Source: JADJOY01 sp016713535 [NCBI: Deltaproteobacteria bacterium]
GTDB lineage: Bacteria; JADJOY01
Direction of reading: 5' to 3'
Length of the DNA stretch: 64,000 nucleotides
NCBI GenBank assembly: GCA_016713535.1
Contig: JADJOY010000035.1
Span: 57,047-121,046 of the forward strand
The position numbers and the translations under genes were made by a program. Shown here in pieces: positions 1 to 9,947 of the stretch (positions within the stretch are counted from its first letter, which is position 1; every line of letters starts with the position of its first letter). The notes under the pieces are model-generated. The model ran no database searches and was not told the origin of the DNA. It saw only the letters and a list, made by a program, of their open reading frames with translations.

Positions 1-276
1 CGGGTGCGCTCGCTTCGCGACCTCGGCGAGGCGGAAGCTCAGGAAGCGATTCTCGGTGGTGGTGGTGATGCCGAGGATGTCGGGGCGATCCTTGCGGATC
101 TTCTCCCCGATCTGGTCCCAGTCCATGTCCAGGATGTGACTCGGGACGACCTCGACGCCGTAGCCCGCTTCCTCGAGCACGGCGGCGATGTAGAGGTGCC
201 CGAGCGCGGGCATCATGTTCTCGGACCAGCGCTCGGCGAAGTAGCCGCCGGGCGGAACGTAGAGCTGGATCTTCAT
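1..276 (-). CDS. B12-binding radical SAM protein, N-terminal fragment cut by window edge
   Basis: From an ATG at 276 the minus strand stays open for 92 codons to base 1, so only the N-terminus is visible and the C-terminus lies outside the window. The peptide starts MKIQLYVPPGGYFAERW and continues with a Rossmann-like pattern (MPALGHLYIAAVLEEAGYG at about residues 22-40, then DRPDILGITTTTENR). That is the usual opening of the cobalamin-binding half of B12-dependent radical SAM proteins, which typically have a CxxxCxxC cluster-binding domain after it. The radical SAM half is inferred, not seen. It resembles the N-termini of the complete proteins at 30705-32276 and 39505-40992. The 267 bp between it and the next gene show no convincing ORF. 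No clear ribosome-binding site precedes the ATG. Confidence 0.7.
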   Translation of the reverse strand, partial: MKIQLYVPPGGYFAERWSENMMPALGHLYIAAVLEEAGYGVEVVPSHILDMDWDQIGEKIRKDRPDILGITTTTENRFLSFRLAEVAKRAHP

Positions 277-543
277 CGTGGTGCGACCTAGCCAGCCGAG
301 CTCGCGGAGCCTGAGACGGTGGCGCGAAGGGCGTTCATGACGCGACGCGCAATCCGCGCGTCGCCAACTCCAGCCGAGCGCCTGGTTCGGCACAAGCACC
401 GGGCCGGATCGGGGAACGCGCAGAGTAACGGCGCCCACCTACCCCGTCAAACCAATGATCCCCGTATGTTGCGGCCCTCGGACGTGATGCCCCCTACGGC
501 TAGGGATGCCCACCGGGCAAGCAAAGCGAGCGCCATACGCCCG

Positions 544-1332
544 TCACGAAGTCCCAGGGTCCGGACCAGGCCTCTCCGCCGCGAGGCGTGAGCGCAGGAA
601 GCGCGCGGGCAGTCCCACCGCGATCGCGAAGGGCGCGACGTCCTGGGTCACGACCGCTCCCGCTCCGATGACCGCATCGTGCCCGATCGTGACCCCGTCC
701 ATGACCGTGACCCCCGCCCCGATCCAGCAGTTGTCCTCGATCCGCACACCGTTGGTGGTCGACCCCTGCTGGATGATCGGGACGTCGACCCGGTCGAAAT
801 CGTGGCGGCCGCCCCCGAGGACGTAACAGAACGAGGAGATCAGCACGTTGTCGCCGATCTCGACAGAGGACTCCGAGTGGATCACGCAGTTGATGCCGAC
901 GTTGGTCCGGTTGCCGATGCGGATGTCGCCTTCCTTGCAGCCGATGACCGAGTTCCGGCCGACCATCACGAAGTCGCCGATCTCGATCCCCCGGTTCCGA
1001 GCGCCCTTCGCATCCAGCACCGCGTTGTCGTCGAAGATGCACCCCACGCCCACCCGGACCTTGTGCGGGTGTCGCAGCGCCATGTTGCGCCCGAACGCCG
1101 CCCCACCTCGCCCGACCGAGCCCAGAATGCGGGGATACAGGACCTTGCGAGCGGCGAAGCCGAGCGCCCCGGGCAGCCCACTCACGGCGAGGATCACCAG
1201 CTCGAACGCCAGCCACTTGGCAACACCGGCCTCGCCGACGACGGCCTCCCGGTAGCGCACGAGCGCGGACCGGCGTGGATCGGTCATGCTACTCTGGAGC
1301 AGGGTCTTCTGGTCTTCGCGCACGTTGCTCAC
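544..1332 (-). CDS. Hexapeptide-repeat (left-handed beta-helix) acyltransferase
   Basis: A 262-residue protein. An N-terminal stretch of about 80 residues holds one hydrophobic segment (about residues 40-60, LAFELVILAVSGLPGALG). It is followed by imperfect hexapeptide repeats typical of the LbetaH fold (IEIGDFVMVG, VGINCVIHSESSVEIGDNV, then DNCWIGAGVTVMDGVTIG). The end pattern AVIGAGAVVTQDV is characteristic of CoA-dependent sugar O-acetyl or N-acyl transferases of the maltose-acetyltransferase/WbbJ group. The likely role is acetylation of an envelope sugar; the substrate cannot be read from sequence. Its ATG overlaps the stop of the upstream GT-C gene by four bases (ATGA), so the two are probably translationally coupled. 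It is the last gene of the mutS - amidase - GT-C - acyltransferase run. Confidence 0.8.
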   Translation of the reverse strand: MSNVREDQKTLLQSSMTDPRRSALVRYREAVVGEAGVAKWLAFELVILAVSGLPGALGFAARKVLYPRILGSVGRGGAAFGRNMALRHPHKVRVGVGCIFDDNAVLDAKGARNRGIEIGDFVMVGRNSVIGCKEGDIRIGNRTNVGINCVIHSESSVEIGDNVLISSFCYVLGGGRHDFDRVDVPIIQQGSTTNGVRIEDNCWIGAGVTVMDGVTIGHDAVIGAGAVVTQDVAPFAIAVGLPARFLRSRLAAERPGPDPGTS

Positions 1333-3254
1333 GTCCCGGGACCTCCCTGGCGAGGAACGACGTCGACGTTCAAGAACACCCCGAGGTAGCGCTGGTCCCC
1401 GCTGCGGCCGTCACCCGAGTCGAGAGCCGGGACGAACCCGCGCTCGCTGGCGACGGACACGCGGTGCACCAACACGTCGAGCCCCTTGTGGTGGTACGAG
1501 AACCCCTCTCCCGCCGGCAGGCTGACCACTCGCACCTCGCCGGGCGCGAGCTCGACGCGCTGCTCACGCCCCTCGACGCGAACGACCACGTGATTCGGCC
1601 GCGGCCCGTTGGCCACCGCGACCAGGATCTCGCCGAGCGGCCCTTCGGACTGCAGCAGGAACTCGGCGGTCCGGCCACCCCGAATCCAGAAGCAGCCGGC
1701 GCCACGGGCGTGCTCGCTGGGCACCCAGCCACAGCCCGTCTCCGGTCCGTAGAAGGAATCATCGAGAAAGTAGAGCTTGTATCGTGGCGGAGTGCCGAAA
1801 GGCTTGCCGTAGGCGTGCGGGTTGGTGTCGGTCGGTAGATCGAGGAGGAGCTCGCGATCCGGTGCGAACCATCGCCACGGGGCCGACATCGCGTGAGAAC
1901 CCGGTGATGCCGTGACTGCGGTGGGCGCGAGCAATGCGCCACCGAGCAGCAATCCCACCGCGCCCCACCCCAGGGCCAGCGTTCGAGCGGTCAGCGGTCT
2001 CGCGAGCAGGAAGAAGAGAAGCGCGTACGTTCCCATGAAGTAGCGGTTGCCGATCGCGCCGCCACCGCCGACGTAGTTGAACGGGATGAAATAGAGCGCC
2101 CACCCGATCTCCGCGATCGCCACGACGATCAGCCCCCACCGCCATGGGTCACGCGGACGCCGCAAGAATGCAGCCAGAGCCACGATCGCCATCGGGAAGT
2201 GCCAGGCGACACCACCGAAGCGTCCGACCAGGTACGAGCGCCAGCCCGTGAGCCACTCCTTCGGCGTCGCGGTGTCGGCGAGCTTCTCGGTGGCCATCGA
2301 GAAGCAGTCGTCGATCCCGACGCGCGAGTCCTCGAGTGGGAAACGGAACAGGCACGTGACGCGATGCCCGCCCTGGTAGTTGAACTCACCGGTCGCCCAG
2401 CGGTTGATCAGGAAGAGTCCACCGACCACCCCGACGAACACCGCGCCGACCACCACCGTCCCCCACCACCGTCGACGCCAGAGACACGAAAGTCCGAGCG
2501 GTACGGCGAGCAGCACGTTTGGCAGCGGCTTGAGGAAGGTCGCGAGACCGAACAGCACGGTGGCCGCCACGTCGCGCGGATCCGTACCGAACCGCCGAGC
2601 CCACGGGCCGTCGAGCGGTGCCGGCCGAAACGGCGGACGGAACCACAAGGCCATGCCGAGGAAGACGAGCGCGAAGTGGGAGATCTCGGTGGTCATCCAG
2701 CGCGCATACACCGGCAGCACCGACCCGGCCACGAACGTCGCCGCCGTCGCGGCTGCTCCTCGAGCCCCACCCATGGCCCGCAACCAACTCGCACCGGCGG
2801 CGATGCAGGCCGCCAGCAGCACGGCGTGGAGCACCAGGAACCCCCTGGCGTCGAGCACACGTACGAACGGCGCCGCGAGTAGCGGTAGCAGGTACCCTTT
2901 TCCGAAGACGATCCGGTCGCCCGCGACCTTCTTCAAGAACACGCCCTGCGGCCCGCCCGGAAACTCCTGATGGCTGCGCGCGAGGTCGTGCCGGGTGTAG
3001 GTGAGATCCAGATCGTGCGCGAGGCTCTGCGCCATCACGTAGTAGGTCGCCTCGTCGCTCTGGAACACCCGCCGCCGGGTGACCGGCAGATCGGACACGA
3101 GGCTCGTGGCGACGACGAAGCCGGCGAGCGCGAGCCCGAACGCGCGCCGTCGCCGAGTCACCTCGGTTCCACCGCGGGCCCGCCGTGAGCGGTTCGCGCG
3201 AGCGTCGGATCGGCGCGGCGCCCCGCTAGCGGAAAGGGCGGCGGTCGTGGCCAT
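1329..3254 (-). CDS. GT-C-type polytopic membrane glycosyltransferase-like protein
   Basis: A 641-residue protein with a basic N-terminus, then many hydrophobic helices (first at about residues 37-55; further ones through about residue 445) and a C-terminal non-membrane domain of roughly 190 residues. After the first helix comes an acidic loop, FQSDEATYYVMAQSL, in the place where GT-C enzymes (ArnT/PMT/GT39-like) carry their catalytic acidic residues. A polyprenyl-phosphate-sugar donor is therefore likely, but neither donor nor acceptor is known. The start overlaps the amidase stop (TGATG) and the end overlaps the acyltransferase start, supporting one transcript. The alternative is a non-enzymatic membrane protein of the same fold. 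Two similar GT-C proteins lie at 32741-34722 and 34723-36852. Confidence 0.7.
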   Translation of the reverse strand: MATTAALSASGAPRRSDARANRSRRARGGTEVTRRRRAFGLALAGFVVATSLVSDLPVTRRRVFQSDEATYYVMAQSLAHDLDLTYTRHDLARSHQEFPGGPQGVFLKKVAGDRIVFGKGYLLPLLAAPFVRVLDARGFLVLHAVLLAACIAAGASWLRAMGGARGAAATAATFVAGSVLPVYARWMTTEISHFALVFLGMALWFRPPFRPAPLDGPWARRFGTDPRDVAATVLFGLATFLKPLPNVLLAVPLGLSCLWRRRWWGTVVVGAVFVGVVGGLFLINRWATGEFNYQGGHRVTCLFRFPLEDSRVGIDDCFSMATEKLADTATPKEWLTGWRSYLVGRFGGVAWHFPMAIVALAAFLRRPRDPWRWGLIVVAIAEIGWALYFIPFNYVGGGGAIGNRYFMGTYALLFFLLARPLTARTLALGWGAVGLLLGGALLAPTAVTASPGSHAMSAPWRWFAPDRELLLDLPTDTNPHAYGKPFGTPPRYKLYFLDDSFYGPETGCGWVPSEHARGAGCFWIRGGRTAEFLLQSEGPLGEILVAVANGPRPNHVVVRVEGREQRVELAPGEVRVVSLPAGEGFSYHHKGLDVLVHRVSVASERGFVPALDSGDGRSGDQRYLGVFLNVDVVPRQGGPGT

Positions 3255-4893
3255 CAGCTCACGCCTCTCGCCGGCGGCTCACCCCGGCCCAGGAAGGACA
3301 TCACACCGTGGGCGAGCGCGCTCGCGACGGCGTCCTGGTATTCGGTTTCCTCGAGCTGGCGCCCCTCTTCGGAATGCGTGATGAAGCCGATCTCGGCGAG
3401 CAGCGAGGGCATCTCGGACCCCACGAGAACCACGAATGGCGCTTGCTTCACACCCAGGTCCAGGACGGGTCGGAGCGCGCCGAGGTCGCCGACCAACCGG
3501 CCATGCACGACCTGCGCAAGCCGGCGAGACTCGGAGGCATGGAACTGTGTCGCGAGGTCGTCCAGGATCTTGATCACCGGCGGCACGTCGTCGCCGCGCC
3601 CGGACGGCGTCGCGCTCCACCCGTTCTCCTCGACGCGGCCTGAAGCGACCGGACGTCTCGCGTCGGCGCGAGAAAATAGGTCTCGATCCCCTGCGCGTCG
3701 GGTGCCGCCGAGGCGTTCGCGTGAATGGACACCAGCACCGAACCGCCGCGCGTGTTCGCGATCGCCGTCCTCTCCTCGAGGGGAACGTAGTCGTCTTGGT
3801 CCCGGGTCAGTACCACGGGTAGGCCAGCCGCCGTGAGGCGATCCGCGAAGCGCCTCCCGATCGCCAGGGTGAGATCTTTCTCCCACACTCCCCCGGCGCT
3901 GCGGGCGCCGGGGTCCCTGCCTCCGTGCCCAGGATCGACGATGACTGGCCCCATCGCGCGCGCGGACGCGGTGGGCGCGAGGGTGATGACGACGCGGTTC
4001 CCGAGCGAGAACGCCTGGTGCTCGAGCCGCTCGTTGACCCGCAACTCGACGCGGACACCGCCGCTGGCCCTCTCGAGAACGGTCAACCGCTCGACCCATC
4101 GATTGCTCGCGACGTCGGGCAGCTCGAGGTCGGCCGCGGGACGGGCCTCGGGAACCGTGACCCGGAACAGGTGGCCGTCGCCCGGCGCGATGTCGTTCGG
4201 GTCCCACTCACCCGACGCGGTGACCTCCCGATCGAGATCCAGCACGAGCTGAGCGCCACCGACGCCTGACCAGCTCCGGATCCGCGTGATCCGAGGCGCG
4301 CTCTCGGTGGGCTGCCCCGCCGTGAGAGCCCTACCAGGCGCGCTCTCGTGAAGCGATCCTGGACCGGACGAATCGCCCAGCGCGGTGAGGCGGGCGAGCG
4401 CGGTCTTTGCCGTCGGGCTCGTCGGAAAGCGGACGATCAGCTCGCTCAACGTCGCGCGAGCCGATCGGGGATCGACGAGGCGCGCCCGCTCCACCTCCGC
4501 AGCGGCGAGAAGGGTCTCGGGAGCCCGGGGATCGGCAGGGTAGTCCCGGGCGAACCGTTTGCGAATCTCGACCGTCGCGCGAGCGGCGTCGACGCTCACG
4601 GTGTCGTTCCGCGGCGCAAGCGTGCGTGCGGCGCGGAGCAGCGCCTCGCGAGCCTGCGGCGCTTCCGGAAATCGATCGGCGACTTCGACGAAACGATCCG
4701 CGGCCGCCCGCCGCGCGGAGTCGCTGGCGTGAGCGGGCAGCGCGCGCTCGGCCCGAGCGGCGAGCGCGAACGATGCCGCGGCGGTGTCGGCCGCCGGGAA
4801 GGCGGGCACCGGCCCCAGCCCCACGAAGACCGAGAGCACAAACGCGCGCCAGGGCGCCGGCAGGCGCCGCGCGTGAGGGGGCTCGCGCGTCAT
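3254..4893 (-). CDS. N-acetylmuramoyl-L-alanine amidase with AMIN domain (one apparent frameshift)
   Basis: This periplasmic cell-wall amidase cleaves the bond between N-acetylmuramic acid and L-alanine. In order it has a signal-like hydrophobic stretch (about residues 15-35), a TPR-like helical stretch (40-160), an AMIN targeting domain (about 195-300, starting PRITRIRSWSGVGGAQLVL) and an Amidase_3 domain. Zinc-site and catalytic motifs are visible: DPGHGGRDPG, then Glu in WEKDLTL, then SIHANAS, and finally Glu in LLAEIGFITH. The reading frame breaks near 3630: the front part is in one frame (stop at 3574) and the final ~120 residues are in another frame ending at 3254. Both halves are needed for the family, so I read this as one gene with an indel error. 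The start overlaps the mutS stop (ATGA), the end overlaps the GT-C start. Confidence 0.85.
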
Positions 4894-7480
4894 CCGTCCC
4901 CGCGCGCGCGACGCACCAGCCGGTCGAGCTCGTTGAGCGCCTCGAGCGGCGTCAAGGTCTCCACTCGGAGCGCCGCGAGCGCGTCGCAGAGGCCATCCGA
5001 CGCTGGGCGGAAGAGCTCGAGCTGCGGTTCGCGCGACGGCCCCGCGCCTCGCCGCCCCGCTCGTCTCGATCCATGGGCCGCGGTGCCGTCCTCGAGCTGC
5101 GCGAGTAGCTCGCGGGCACGGCGGATCACCTCGTCAGGCAAACCAGCGAGGCGCGCAACGTGGATCCCATAGCTGCGGCTCGCAGCACCCGGCACGATCC
5201 GGTGGAGGAACAGGATCTCCTCCCCCCACTCGCGCACGGCCACGTTGAAGTTCTGGATCCGCGGGAACGACGAGGCCAGCTCGGTGAGCTCGTGGTAGTG
5301 GGTCGCGAACAACGTTCGCGGCCGACCCCGCCCCTCGTGCAAGCGCTCGGCGACGGCCCACGCGATGCTGAGCCCATCGTAGGTGCTGGTCCCTCGCCCG
5401 ATCTCGTCGAGGAGCACCAAGCTTCGTGACGTGGCCTGGTCGAGGATCTGCGCGGTCTCGACCATCTCGACCATGAAGGTGCTCTGACCCTCGGACAGCC
5501 GGTCCGACGCTCCCACGCGAGTGAAGACTCGGTCGACCACGCCGACCCGCGCTCCTTCGCGGGCACGAACGACCCGCTTGCGCGAGCACCACCGTGAGCG
5601 CGACCTGGCGCATGTAGGGTCGACTTGCCGGCCATGTTGGGACCGGTGATCAAGAGAATCTGGTTTCTCGTCTCCGTCGAGACGGACGTCGTTGGGGACG
5701 AACCGGTCGCGCCCGAGATTCGCCTCGACCACCGGGTGACGACACTCACGCAGGTCGAGAACGCCGCTCTCGTCGATCTCGGGCCGGACGAAGCGACGCA
5801 CCGCGGCGACTTCGGCGAACGAGGCGAGGGCGTCGAGCTCGGCGATCGCGCTCGCTGTGCGGCCGATCCGCGGCGCGCGCTCGCCGACGCGCTCACGAAC
5901 CGCGTGGAAGATCTCGAGCTCGAGCTTCCGGGCGCGATCCTCGGCGCCGAGGATCTTGGCCTCCATCTCCTTGAGGTCGGGTGTTACGTAGCGCTCGGCT
6001 CCGACGAGCGTCTGCTTGCGGATCCAGGTCGCCGGCACCCGTTCGGAAAACGAGTTCGGAACCTCGAGGTAATAGCCGAACACCCGGTTGTAGCCGACCT
6101 TGAGCTTCGGGATCTGCGAACGCTCACGCTCGCCGGCCTCGAGGCGCGCGATCCAAGATTTTCCGTCGCGCATCAGCAGCCTCGCCTCGTCGAGAGCGGG
6201 ATCGAACCCGTCCCGCACCACACCGCCCTCGGCCATGGCCAGCGGCGGTGCGTCCACGAGCACCCGCCGTACGTCCTCCGTGACGTCGGTGAGCAGATCG
6301 ATCGCATCGGCGAGCTGTTCGAGGCGTGGCACGCCGGCGTCACCGAGACGCGACTTGAGCTCAGGAGCTTCTCGAGCGCGCCAGCCAACGCGACGAGATC
6401 ACGCGCCGACGCGCGTCCGGTCGTCACCTTCCCGTTCAGACGCTCGAGGTCGCCGACGGCGCCGAGCGCGTGCACGAGGTCCGCACGCCGCATCGGATCG
6501 TCGAGCAACGCCTGCACCGCGTCGTGACGCTCGCGAATCGCCGACGGTCGCACCAGTGGCTCGAGCAACCAGCGCCGCAGCAGACGAGCTCCCATCGGCG
6601 TACGCGTGCGGTCCACGATCGATAGCAGCGTGCCGCCGCGACCACCGTCGACCAGCGAGCGCACGCGCTCGAGGTTCCGCTCGGCGATGGGATCGACGAT
6701 GAGGCGCTCGTCGGGCTCGTAGTAGCGTGGTGGCGTGAGGTGCGATGGGATCCGTTGCTGGGTCCACGCGACGTAGCCGAGCGCTGCGCCGATCGCGCCC
6801 ATTGCGAGCGTCCCGCCCGCCACGTCGAGCTCGGGGAACGCGACCACGAGCTGCGCACGACCGTTCTCGTCCGTGAAGCGATCGACGGGAAGCGGGCTCA
6901 GGCAGCGGCCGCTATCGGCCACTCCACGGGGCGCCTCCCAGCCCTCGGGGTGTAGGATCTCGGTCGGTGCGAAGCGGTCGAGCTCGGAGCCGAGGGCGGT
7001 TTCGCTCTGGACTTCGGTGAAGCAGAAGTCCCCGGTCGAGACGTCGACGAGCGCCAGACCGAACGCGCGATCACCCGGCCGGATCGCGGCGAGATAGTTG
7101 TTACGGTCCTGCGCCAGCAGCTCGCCCCCGACGATCATTCCCGGGGTGACGATCCGTACCACCTCGCGGCGCACGATTCCCTTGGCCTCGGCGGGATCCT
7201 CGACCTGATCGCACACCGCCACGCGCCGCCCCGCCGCGATCAGCTTGGCGATGTACGCGTCGACCTGATGATGAGGGAAGCCGCAGAACGGGATCGGCTC
7301 GGGGCTGTCCTTGTCGCGTGAGGTGAGCGTGAGATCGAGCAACGAGGAGGCAGCGAGCGCATCCTCGAAGAAGATCTCGAAGAAGTCCCCCATCCGGAAC
7401 AGCAAGATCGCGTCGCGATGACGGTCCTTGATGTCCAGGTACTGACGCATCATCGGCGTCAGGGTGCGCGGCGCGTTCAT
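4890..7480 (-). CDS. mutS: DNA mismatch repair protein MutS (four apparent frameshifts)
   Basis: MutS recognises mismatches and recruits MutL. About 863 residues in total, the usual length. The N-terminal mismatch-binding domain shows MMRQYLDIKDRH and the Phe-x-Glu mismatch motif in FRMGDFFEIF. The C-terminal ABC-type ATPase shows TGPNMAGKST (Walker A), VLLDEIGRGTSTYDG (Walker B/signature) and LFATHYHEL. The frame is broken near 6361, at 5664-5666 (extra A in an AAA run of the coding strand), at 5617-5619 (extra C before Tyr-Met-Arg-Gln) and at 5573-5575 (missing G). Correcting these single-base changes restores a continuous MutS sequence through the Walker A region, so the breaks look like sequencing errors. 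No clear ribosome-binding site precedes the ATG. It heads a coupled operon with the amidase. Confidence 0.93.
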
Positions 7481-7558
7481 CGTGGTGCGTGCTGCGATGG
7501 AGACGGAGCGGTCAGAAGCGCGCGCGAGGGTCCGGCAACCTACTCGAACCGTCCGAGC

Positions 7559-8446
7559 TCAGCGCGAAGGCTCGGGGTCTTCATCCGCTTTCGGGATCGG
7601 CGAACCTTCGCTCTCCGCAGCCGCATCGGCCGAGGCGCCCTCGGCCGGATCCTCCTGCGCGAGCCGCGCGACGGCGGCGACATCGTCGTCGAGGCGCTCG
7701 GCGAGATCCCACTCCACCTCCGGCTCGGTCTCGTCCGCCGCAGCCTCTCCCTCACCCGCCTGGCTCGGCTCCCGCCCCGGCGCCGGGCCGGCTGCGGGGG
7801 GGCGAACCGCCGAGTCTGGGCGCGTCTCGTGCGCCACGGCAGGGACGGCCGGGATCGCTACTTCGGCTCGCGCGCGTTGCCGAGCGAGCGCCGATCGAGA
7901 AGCCTCGACCTGCGTCCGCTCACGCTCCACGGCGTTGCGCTCCGCCCCGACCTCGGCCCGCTCCCCGGGCGAGCTCCGCACGCTCGCTGGCCAGGTGGCT
8001 TCGAGCCTCGGCGATCGCCTCGCGATCGCGCTTGAGCCCTCGGCTCGATGATCGAGCTCGGCGACCCGGAACTCGAGCTCGCGGAGCTTCGGCTCGTGAT
8101 CCTCTCGCTCGCGGGCGAGCGATGCACGCGCGCGCTCCAGCTCGCGGCGCTCCGGCTCGTAGGACTTTCGCTCTTTGCGAAGCCGGCGCCACGAGGCGGC
8201 CAGATCGAGATAGACCTGCATGCTGGCCAGGCCCATCAGGACCACCCCGAGCACGAAGAAGCCGGCACTGAACACGAACAGTGGCGTTTCTGGGGCGTGG
8301 ATCGAGTCGTTCGGCCCGACCCAGTAGCGGAACTCGAGTGACTGAACGGTGACCAGGAAGCTTCCGTAGTTGAAGACCACGAAGGCGACCAGCGCCACGG
8401 TCACGAAGATCAACGCCAAGCGGCTCAGCACACGGATCAGTGCCAT
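7559..8446 (-). CDS. LapA-like inner-membrane protein with coiled-coil tail
   Basis: Two N-terminal transmembrane helices (about residues 5-28 and 55-75, the second ending GFFVLGVVLMGLASMQVY) are separated by a short periplasmic loop. A long charged, Glu/Arg-rich cytoplasmic coiled coil (about 85-195) and an acidic, Pro/Ala-rich disordered end follow. The two-helix plus coiled-coil layout matches LapA-domain (DUF1049-like) proteins involved in lipopolysaccharide assembly; the assignment is by architecture and is tentative. Between about 7970 and 8040 the coiled-coil pattern is better in another frame (KRDREAIAEARSHLASERAE), suggesting two compensating indels, one near the CCC run at 8036-8038. 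It lies between mutS and the HIT gene. Confidence 0.55.
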   Translation of the reverse strand: MALIRVLSRLALIFVTVALVAFVVFNYGSFLVTVQSLEFRYWVGPNDSIHAPETPLFVFSAGFFVLGVVLMGLASMQVYLDLAASWRRLRKERKSYEPERRELERARASLAREREDHEPKLRELEFRVAELDHRAEGSSAIARRSPRLEATWPASVRSSPGERAEVGAERNAVERERTQVEASRSALARQRARAEVAIPAVPAVAHETRPDSAVRPPAAGPAPGREPSQAGEGEAAADETEPEVEWDLAERLDDDVAAVARLAQEDPAEGASADAAAESEGSPIPKADEDPEPSR

Positions 8447-8461
8447 CGGTCCATCCTTGCT

Positions 8462-8998
8462 TCAGTGACGATCGGCCAGCCGGTCGAAGCGAGGCCTGAG
8501 CCGCTCGTACGTCCGGCGCAGGTGCTCGGGCATCACGGAGACCGCGCCGATCACAGGCATGAAGTTGGTGTCACCCGTCCAGCGTGGCACGACGTGATGA
8601 TGAACGTGGTGTGCGATCCCGGCACCCGCCACTCGCCCGACGTTCGCACCCAGGTTGAACCCCTCGGGACGAAGTTCTTCGCGCAGTACCTGCATCGACA
8701 CCGTCACCAGGTCGTCGACCTCGTGTCGCTCGCTCGGTTCGAGCGACCACGGATCGGCGACGTGACGGCACGGTACCACCAGCAGGTGTCCAGGAGCGTA
8801 CGGGTAGAGGTTCAGCGCCACGAACGCGGAGCGCCCGCGATGGACGATCAGCGACTCGCGATCATCGGACGCGACCAGCATCGCGCAGAAGACGCAATCC
8901 CCGATCTTCGGCCCGGCGACGAACTCCATCCGCCACGGAGCCCACAACACCGTGGGAGATCGATCGTCCGCGCTCGACACGACACCCCCGCCGCGCAC
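8462..8998 (-). CDS. HIT-family nucleotide hydrolase/transferase
   Basis: A 178-residue protein of the histidine-triad superfamily, which hydrolyses or transfers nucleotidyl groups from substrates such as diadenosine polyphosphates or AMP conjugates. Visible features are an N-terminal APWRMEFVAG motif typical of bacterial Ap4A-hydrolase-like HIT proteins, a possible zinc-type Cys pair (CVFCAML), ALNLYPYAPGHLLVVP in the core, and the catalytic triad region AHHVHHHVVPRW (HxHxHxx). GTG at 8998 is the longest start; GTG at 8980 is also possible and has a purine-rich stretch upstream. It begins 16 bp after the sppA stop and ends 16 bp before the LapA-like start, so it is probably cotranscribed with both. 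Confidence 0.85.
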   Translation of the reverse strand: MRGGGVVSSADDRSPTVLWAPWRMEFVAGPKIGDCVFCAMLVASDDRESLIVHRGRSAFVALNLYPYAPGHLLVVPCRHVADPWSLEPSERHEVDDLVTVSMQVLREELRPEGFNLGANVGRVAGAGIAHHVHHHVVPRWTGDTNFMPVIGAVSVMPEHLRRTYERLRPRFDRLADRH

Positions 8999-9013
8999 GG
9001 CGAGCAGACCGGA

Positions 9014-9940
9014 TCACCAGCTCGGCAGCAGGAAGTACAGCCCTGGCCCGGTCGGCATCACCGCGGACTGCCACCGCTCGAGCTTTCCACCCAGCAGCTT
9101 GTCGAGGAGCGAGTGATGCTCCTCGGGATAGTAGACACTGGGCTCTCCCGACATTCCCGCCAGCTCGGCCGCCTTCGCGACGGCGTCCTTGAGGGTGCCG
9201 AGGGAGTCGACCAGCCCTTTCTCGAACGCCTGCTCACCCGACAGGACTCGACCGTCGGCAACAGCTCGCAGTTGCGCCTCGTCGAGGCCCCGCCGCGTGG
9301 CCACGTTCATCACGGCGCGCACGAACTGACCATAGACGTTCTGGACCATCTCCTGAAGCAGGTCCCGTTCGGCCTGCGTCATCTCCCGCGTCGGCGAGAG
9401 GATGTCCTTGAACGGACCGCTCTTCACCACCACCGACCGCACCCCCACCTTTTCCATCAGGCGCTCGTAGTTGCCGCCTTCCAGGATCACGCCGATCGAC
9501 CCCGTCAGCGTGCCGGGGTTCGAGACGATGTGGCGGGCGCCACAAGCGACGTAGAAACCACCCGAAGCCGCCGTCGAGCCGAACGAGGCGACCACCGGCT
9601 TCTTCGCGTCGAGGCTGCGGATCGCCTCGAAGATCTCCTGCGAAGGGGCCACCGCCCCGCCCGGGCTGTCGACTCGAAGCACCACGGCCTTGATCGAGCC
9701 GTTCTTGCGGAACGACTCGATCCGATCGAGGACAGGCTTGGCGTCTACGATGACACCCTTGACTTCGACGACGCCCACTCGCTCGCCGACGGAGAACGCC
9801 GAGTGGTCCTCGCCGCCCGACGCGAGGAAGCTCACCAGCCCGATTCCAGCCGAGCCGAACAGCACCAAAAGAAAGAGCGCGAGCCACGCCCCCCGCCCTC
9901 GGCGGGAGGGGCCGCTCGCGCCCCGGTCGACGCCGGTCAC
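9014..9940 (-). CDS. sppA: Signal peptide peptidase SppA, short (36-kDa) type
   Basis: SppA is a membrane-anchored serine protease that degrades cleaved signal peptides on the periplasmic side. The 308-residue length fits the single-domain type. There is one N-terminal membrane helix (WLALFLLVLFGSAGIGLVSF, about residues 18-37), then the crotonase-like fold. The nucleophile lies in STAASGGFYVACGA and the general-base Lys in VVKSGPFKDILSP, the expected Ser/Lys dyad. I chose GTG at 9940, eight bases after the rpsA stop, because longer starts would run into the rpsA coding sequence in another frame. The gene continues the cmk - rpsA - sppA order. Confidence 0.9.
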   Translation of the reverse strand: MTGVDRGASGPSRRGRGAWLALFLLVLFGSAGIGLVSFLASGGEDHSAFSVGERVGVVEVKGVIVDAKPVLDRIESFRKNGSIKAVVLRVDSPGGAVAPSQEIFEAIRSLDAKKPVVASFGSTAASGGFYVACGARHIVSNPGTLTGSIGVILEGGNYERLMEKVGVRSVVVKSGPFKDILSPTREMTQAERDLLQEMVQNVYGQFVRAVMNVATRRGLDEAQLRAVADGRVLSGEQAFEKGLVDSLGTLKDAVAKAAELAGMSGEPSVYYPEEHHSLLDKLLGGKLERWQSAVMPTGPGLYFLLPSW

Positions 9941-9947
9941 GTCCGGC

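Noticed and set aside
319-591. Small plus-strand ORF of 90 codons near the left edge
   Set aside because: Unsupported start, Arg/Pro-rich composition, and partial overlap with the acyltransferase 3' end on the other strand.
5573-5666. Programmed frameshifting in the mutS Walker A region
   Set aside because: Three shifts within 94 bp at homopolymers, and many more in unrelated genes, point to sequence errors. No slippery heptamer with a downstream structure was seen.
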